The translations under genes and the position numbers were made by a program. From Apiospora phragmitis (Eukaryota; Ascomycota; Sordariomycetes; Amphisphaeriales; Apiosporaceae), in assembly GCA_038363925.1 (NCBI GenBank), contig JAQQWL010000013.1:1922001-1986000 (forward strand): a stretch of 64,000 nt of DNA. Reading direction: 5' to 3'. The number at the start of each line of letters is the position of its first letter. Positions within the stretch are counted from its first letter, which is position 1. This document shows positions 58,920-64,000 of this stretch, piece after piece. The notes under the pieces are model-generated. The model did not search any database. It was given only the letters and a program-made list of their open reading frames with translations, and was not told the DNA's origin.

Positions 58920-61900
58920 TCCGGGCCACCCCCAGGCCACCTACACGGTCCAAGTGGAATCTAGGGTATCGCAGATTCGCTCCTCGAATGAGTGAGCGAG
59001 CCGTTGCGGATCTGCGCTCTGACACTTCCACCTCCTCTCCAAAAAGGGTCAAATGAGCCAGCCAAATGGCGGGGCCGACGACGGATGAAAAGAAGCGTTA
59101 AGGTTAGTTATCTGTGCTGTCGCCCGCGGCAAGTAATGCACTGGCGGCTCTGGGGATCAAATCCCTGACCTGGACGGCACACGGATCGGAGGCTGGGCAA
59201 GTCGTCCAATACAGCCAGCATAGACAGATCTATGGGCGGGCTGCGATGTACCTCCACTAACGATGCACAAGAAGTACTTGATCATCGTTTAGCGCGATAT
59301 GTGTACACGTATCCCGACATGATGTGCGGATGTCAATCAATGGTCGCACGGTTGGGCAATCGATAATGAGCTTATTCTTAGCTAGGAGAGCGACGGTACA
59401 AGCCATTGGATACACACCTACATCATGCCTGGTGCCTGTCTGGCCCCCATTGGCTGCGGTCGCCATTCCTTCTCTGGATGTGCAGTGCAGTCGAAACAGC
59501 ATACCCCCCTAAGCCTTACACCTCTGTATACAGATTCAGATGGAGTACCCCACTTACGCGATCGTGGCCATCGTCAATTGCGATGCGCGCGTAGAGGGAA
59601 TCTCCAGCATTGAAAGAGTACATAATTTGGTCGCCTCGGTTTCTCTCGGTTGGATAGACAGGTTCTACGGCCGTACGAACCGGGCTTTGGGATTGGTGCG
59701 ACGACACGCGACGGTGAGAGAGGCAATGGAAAGATGGACGTGTGCGAGGGTCGCTTTTTGAGACGTCAGGGGGTGCGTGAGGTTGTATCCGGCCTGCTTT
59801 TGGAGTGTAGTATCTGTATTTTAGAAGGAGACCTAGTAGTAATAGAGGCAGGCAACATTCTCTTTTCCCATGGACGATGCACCGCCTTTTCCTCAATGCT
59901 GGGCATGCAGAGAGAGAAAACGAGAGAGAACCGGTCACTCGCCGTCGTCGAAGTCAAAACAGCATGCTACCTAAGTGCCTATGTTAGCAGACGGGAAGGC
60001 ACAGGACTGAGTGTGTAAACATAGAAAAGAATGAAAGATCTGCCTGTCTCATCCGCAAAGAAGTCCTCACCTCCTTTCAGGGGCCGGTTTCGATCAGCGC
60101 ATAGTATGTAAGCTGGGGGATGAAGTCGAATTTAGAACAATAGCCTTTACGGGGTTGAAGTCAATGCCGTCCTGAGTTTTTGTTAGCTCGATGTTGCTGT
60201 GTCCCGCACCCTAAGCTTCGAGTTAGTTGCCTTTTACTTTAGTACCTGAGTGCAAGTACTGAGGCTAGAAGAAGTTTGGATTCTGTCCACTGACCGTCGG
60301 TCGCTACTCCGTAAAATTGACGTTACTGGACATCTTCCAGCGGGGTTGACCCCTAGAGCTTAGGCGAGATTGATGGTGTACAAAAGTCTCCGAGGCCCGG
60401 TCGCTCAAATTTGCTGCTAATGAGCCCCTAACCCAGGATGACCCCTCCGCATTTTTGGGGGTCGGATCGAATCTCAGATCTGACTTGACCCTTGCCTGTC
60501 ATCGAGAATAAACCCTGCAGTTGCCAATTGAATCTAGAAGTATTCGTTCGCTCTCCTCGGCATGCTGTTGGTCACGGTTAGTCGCGAACAACCTGACTGC
60601 TTACCTTATTATTAGTATCATATAATCGTCCAATATATCTGGAACCCGGGATGGCACCTCGCTAAGCATCTAGTTCGTAGACTAATGACGAACACCTAGA
60701 AGTGCGGCCGATGCCCCGGAAAACAAACCAAAGAAACCAAAATCCATATCGTCATCAAACCTCTAGAAAATTGCACATAATAGACAGGAACCTGGTGGGT
60801 GGCGTATCTTATTTAGCCCCCGTCCTACCTCAGATCGTCGTATGCAAAGAGCTGACTTGAAGAGGCCGCTGTGCCAGATGCACATCTATTTCCAGATGGC
60901 CTGCCAGGGTAATTACTTTTCGAAGGTGTAGAGTGAAGGCGCCGTTCGCCGTCCTCGTACCCTGGTCGTCGCCCCTTCTTGACCTTGTGTACGTCTGAAG
61001 TGAGCTTTTATTGATGGGATGCACATACCTTATTTATTGTTGTCGCCCAGTTCCTTCCGCTTCCCTCCGCATTCAGGGGACCCGGAAAGAATGGACCTGC
61101 ATCTGAAGTAAACAACATCTACTTGCTGACCTTCATGATTTTTCTTCTTCTTCATTCTCGATCTTCAAGCAAGCGGGTTCAGATGCGGGTTGGCCCCACG
61201 TCCGTCATTGATTTCGAATCCTTGACACGAACGATCCTTACATACATACTTGACGCAACCTGGAAGCATACCTAGGCTATCGTTGCCCGCTCACACATAC
61301 ACAGGTACGCCGAGATTGCACGTACTTGGAAGGATTTCCACATTGCTTTAGTCGTTGTTACGAGCGTTGCACTACTAGGTACAAGGAAAGACTCTTCTTG
61401 AGAAAAACTCCCCAACGACACGGCGGCGAACAAAGACTAGGTCAACCAAGGTGTGCATATGTCGCTAGAGAGCTGACCGACTGATGCGCTCCAGTAGCCA
61501 CGGGGGAAATCAAAGAATCGCTGCTAGGTGATCAGATACAATCCATCAGCAAACGCTCGGGAATAGAGTCAATCGATCCATGCCAATCTGTCAGTTTGGA
61601 ATCGCCCTTCTTCTTTTCCCGTCTACTTCCTCCTCTCTTGTTGACTTGCCTTGCTTACGCCGCCCTGCTATCATTCGGCGTTCCTACATGCGCCACCGTT
61701 TCTTCATTTTTCTTCGATTCTAGCTCTGCCCTTTGGGCGATAGCCCTCATCACTTGCATGCCAAGTGCGAACAAGAGGCGTCGAGGCGAGTGTTTCTTAG
61801 CCAACCCCTAGTGGGGAGAGGGCATCGAGTTTGGACGGGCAAACAAGATTGCATTACGTCGTTACACCCCCCTTACAACTCTGCTCAATTACCAGTCTCT

Positions 61901-62128
61901 TCCATTTCACAGCCTGGGGTTTCACCGTGGCGGCTTCATCCGCGGTTGACTTTACTCATCCCATAACCGTGAACCTCGATCCATGCTTGGGATTGTGGTA
62001 GACACGCACGGACAGACAGACAGAATGTCCTTCTCGAGATGAGATGAGGAAGCAAGCAGCAAGCATACAGAATCTGGACAAGCTCCAAAGAAGATGCAGT
62101 GTACACACACCCCCATGCATACTTACAT

Positions 62129-62150
62129 ACGCACGCACGCACGTACGCAC
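62129..62150. repeat. Imperfect ACGC tetranucleotide repeat
   Basis: About five ACGC/ACGT units in non-coding DNA near the right edge, next to ACAC-rich sequence. Confidence 0.75.
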
Positions 62151-64000
62151 TACGTTACTCCTTGTTTCCTCCAAATAGGTACTCGGGCGTATTTAGGGTA
62201 CAACCGGCCTGCACGGGTACCCAAATCCATCGTCCCATCATCCCATCATGTCGACCCTAGTCTTGCCCCACGCTACAAGGGTGCTTGGTAGTGGGCTGCA
62301 AGCTGCATCGCAGATCCTCCAATAGCTACCCAGCTAGTCTCTTCTCGCCCTGGCCAATGACAGGCGCAAATTCTATCCTTATTCACAAGATGCACACCCA
62401 CCAAGCTGCAAGATCACAGTCCAAAGCCAACCCAGTGCTTTTACGCAGTCACCTGCTGATTCCGCTTTGCGAACTCACACTCAAACCTATCTTCCGATAT
62501 GCGCCTGCTGATTTCCAATACTGGGACACCACCCGTCATACCCTGGCACTTTGATGGCATGACAGACTGACTTAATCTGGATTAGGTAATAAACACATTC
62601 GCTCTGTCCACCAGCCTCCAACGTGAGAACGCCCAGTCCCCCCGCCAGGGAAGTACCGGTAGTAGCGGCACTAATTTGCAGCACGCGATATAGCGTCGTT
62701 TGGCCTTCTCTCAGTACATACTCTCTCTCAACCGCTCGGTACGTCCAGCCCTTTGCTATAGTCACCCCTAGGGGCGCCCTGGTCAAGGCTCCGCTCGGCG
62801 GCACTTACACAAGAACATTCTTAGCAACACCCCCCGGTACACATCTCATTCCCAAAAGGCGTAAGTCCCATCTATCATTGATCCTGGTCTTGTTACATGG
62901 CCTTGGCATTCCCGGCCGTTCGAAGCATCTTGTATCTTGTGTACACCCTCCCCCATCAGACAGACCACATCGTCCCAAGCCCTACATATCCACCTATGAG
63001 AGTCTTTGGATGAACCTCCCGTGACTGGTTTACTTGCTCCAAGCACGCATTCCGCCAAATGTTGAGAACTTCATAATACCCAGCCATTATCCCCATTACG
63101 CCAAACCCCCTGTATTTGATATACAAGTCCTCCAAGACACCGGAAATCGCGTTTCAACGGCTGCCGGCTCACAGTGCATTATCCCTGTCTGCGTCTGCCT
63201 ATCCCCACCATAGACGCCACCTGGAGCGATCTCTCTCACTACCGCAATATTGGAATCACGCTGTTCCCGAGCCTCGACTTCACATACGCATAGTTCCCCA
63301 GCCAAAAGAAGGGGTGTCTGGTTCTAGGAGACAGCCAGCAAGTAACAAGCAGCCGCATATTACCTGTGACCTACTACTAGGGCTCCTTAGCAGAGGAGAA
63401 GCGCACCCACGCCAGCTGCCAAAAAGGAAAGACACTGTACACGACGGTATCTGGTTTGCAGGCAAATGAAAAGGTACATGGCAAAAGTAGATGTCTGTGT
63501 AATGCATGGGTGAAGTCTCTCTCGACCTACCACAGGATTATTCCCATTTGGAAGACAGGACTATCTATTACTTCAGTCGGATCAACACCACATTGAAGAC
63601 TATGTTTCTGTCCCCCTTTTGTCTCTTCTTTTTTCCTCTACCCCTCTCACTCTTCGATATTCCATTTTCCTCCAAGTTGTTCCAAGTTGATAGAGGAAAC
63701 GTCTCAGTTCTCCTTGGCATCTTGAGTCGCAAGCGTTTGCTGACACTTTCCCGATCTCTGCAGAGTCTGATTCCCGTTTACCAACTTGCCAAAACTGTCA
63801 GTGCTCTCTTTCTCCTTCTCCTTGGTGAGGCCTGGTTAGATAGTGGTCCCGTAATTTACGACACGAACCACGCACGCCACGCGAACCATTCGGCTGCCCG
63901 CGTTTGCTGATTGCAGCTCCTTCTTTGCTGACCCTAACCATGCGAACAGGTTCGGGCTGCCTGCATCACCAACGAACACCCAGTATCCACAACCAGTCGC

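Larger units (their letters stand above)
50356..64000. other. 13.6 kb tract without a recognisable gene
   Basis: No open frame in this stretch exceeds about 185 codons, and those present lack domains, matched splice sites and codon bias. Overall composition is not extremely AT-rich, so it is not a typical heavily RIP-mutated block. Noted elements are long G or C runs, a (CTT)7 repeat, an ACGC repeat and many pyrimidine-rich patches, especially from 61 kb to the right edge (for example 63600-63680). It could be a long promoter and leader of a gene beginning beyond base 64000, non-coding RNA loci, or eroded sequence. I cannot separate these possibilities. Confidence 0.5.

Noticed and set aside
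59100..59185. GGGGATCAAATCCC hairpin resembling a T-arm
   Set aside because: The loop lacks the TTC start and no acceptor stem pairs around it.
63506..63910. A 134-codon plus-strand frame with hydrophobic stretches at the right edge
   Set aside because: The hydrophobicity comes from pyrimidine-rich DNA; no signal-peptide logic, domain or splice structure supports a gene. It could be leader sequence of a gene beyond the window.

Overview
The window is nuclear DNA of a filamentous ascomycete (Pezizomycotina, most likely a Sordariomycete). The evidence is: short GT-AG introns of about 50-125 bases; strong C/G preference at third codon positions; a fungal Zn(II)2Cys6 regulator; an Mbp1-type APSES cell-cycle factor; a Fta1/CENP-L-like kinetochore protein; a 2EXR protein; and a CE5-type esterase. 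No prokaryotic operon, CRISPR array, convincing tRNA/rRNA or intact transposon is visible.

Layout. 1-3.1 kb (-): Glu/Pro-rich coiled-coil protein running off the left edge. 4.8-5.8 kb (-): secretory-pathway single-pass membrane protein of unknown function. 8.1-9.7 kb (-) and 11.7-14.0 kb (+): a family 4 glycosyltransferase and UDP-glucose 6-dehydrogenase, divergent over 2.1 kb. 15.2-17.0 kb (+): mitochondrial succinyl-CoA:3-ketoacid CoA-transferase. 17.3-18.2 kb (-): Cys-rich receptor-like membrane protein. 19.1-20.1 kb (-): AhpD-like protein with a peroxisomal AKL tail. 20.8-27.3 kb (-): a 13-exon ACS-family (Dal5-like) transporter and a Zn2Cys6 regulator in tandem. 29.6-31.1 kb (+): FucP-type sugar transporter. 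32.3-33.1 kb (+): secreted cutinase/acetylxylan esterase. 33.8-34.7 kb (+): HTATIP2-like NAD(P)-binding protein. 35.3-37.4 kb (+): second ACS-family transporter. 37.6-38.8 kb (-): 2EXR protein. 39.5-41.1 kb (+): Fta1-like kinetochore protein. 41.9-44.7 kb (-): Mbp1/Res-type regulator. 46.0-47.1 kb (+): LYR/Cup1-like protein. 47.2-47.8 kb (-): GNAT acetyltransferase. 49.1-50.4 kb (-): subtilase pseudogene. From 50.4 kb to the right edge (13.6 kb) no credible gene is visible.

Two general points. First, many genes, including ones expected to be essential or highly conserved (UGDH, Fta1-like, Mbp1-like), are broken by single-base frame changes, mostly in short homopolymers, and homology resumes in a neighbouring frame. 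This looks more like indel errors in the assembly than mass pseudogenisation. Coordinates below span the whole inferred gene, and breaks are placed individually. The subtilase is different: it has in-frame stops, has lost the catalytic-His segment and is truly degenerate.

Second, 20-37 kb concentrates uptake and degradation functions (two ACS transporters, a FucP-type permease, a secreted esterase, a Zn2Cys6 regulator). The UGDH/GT4 pair suggests production and use of UDP-glucuronate. I found no clear undescribed system; the best leads are the GT4/UGDH pair and the 13.6 kb gene-free tract.
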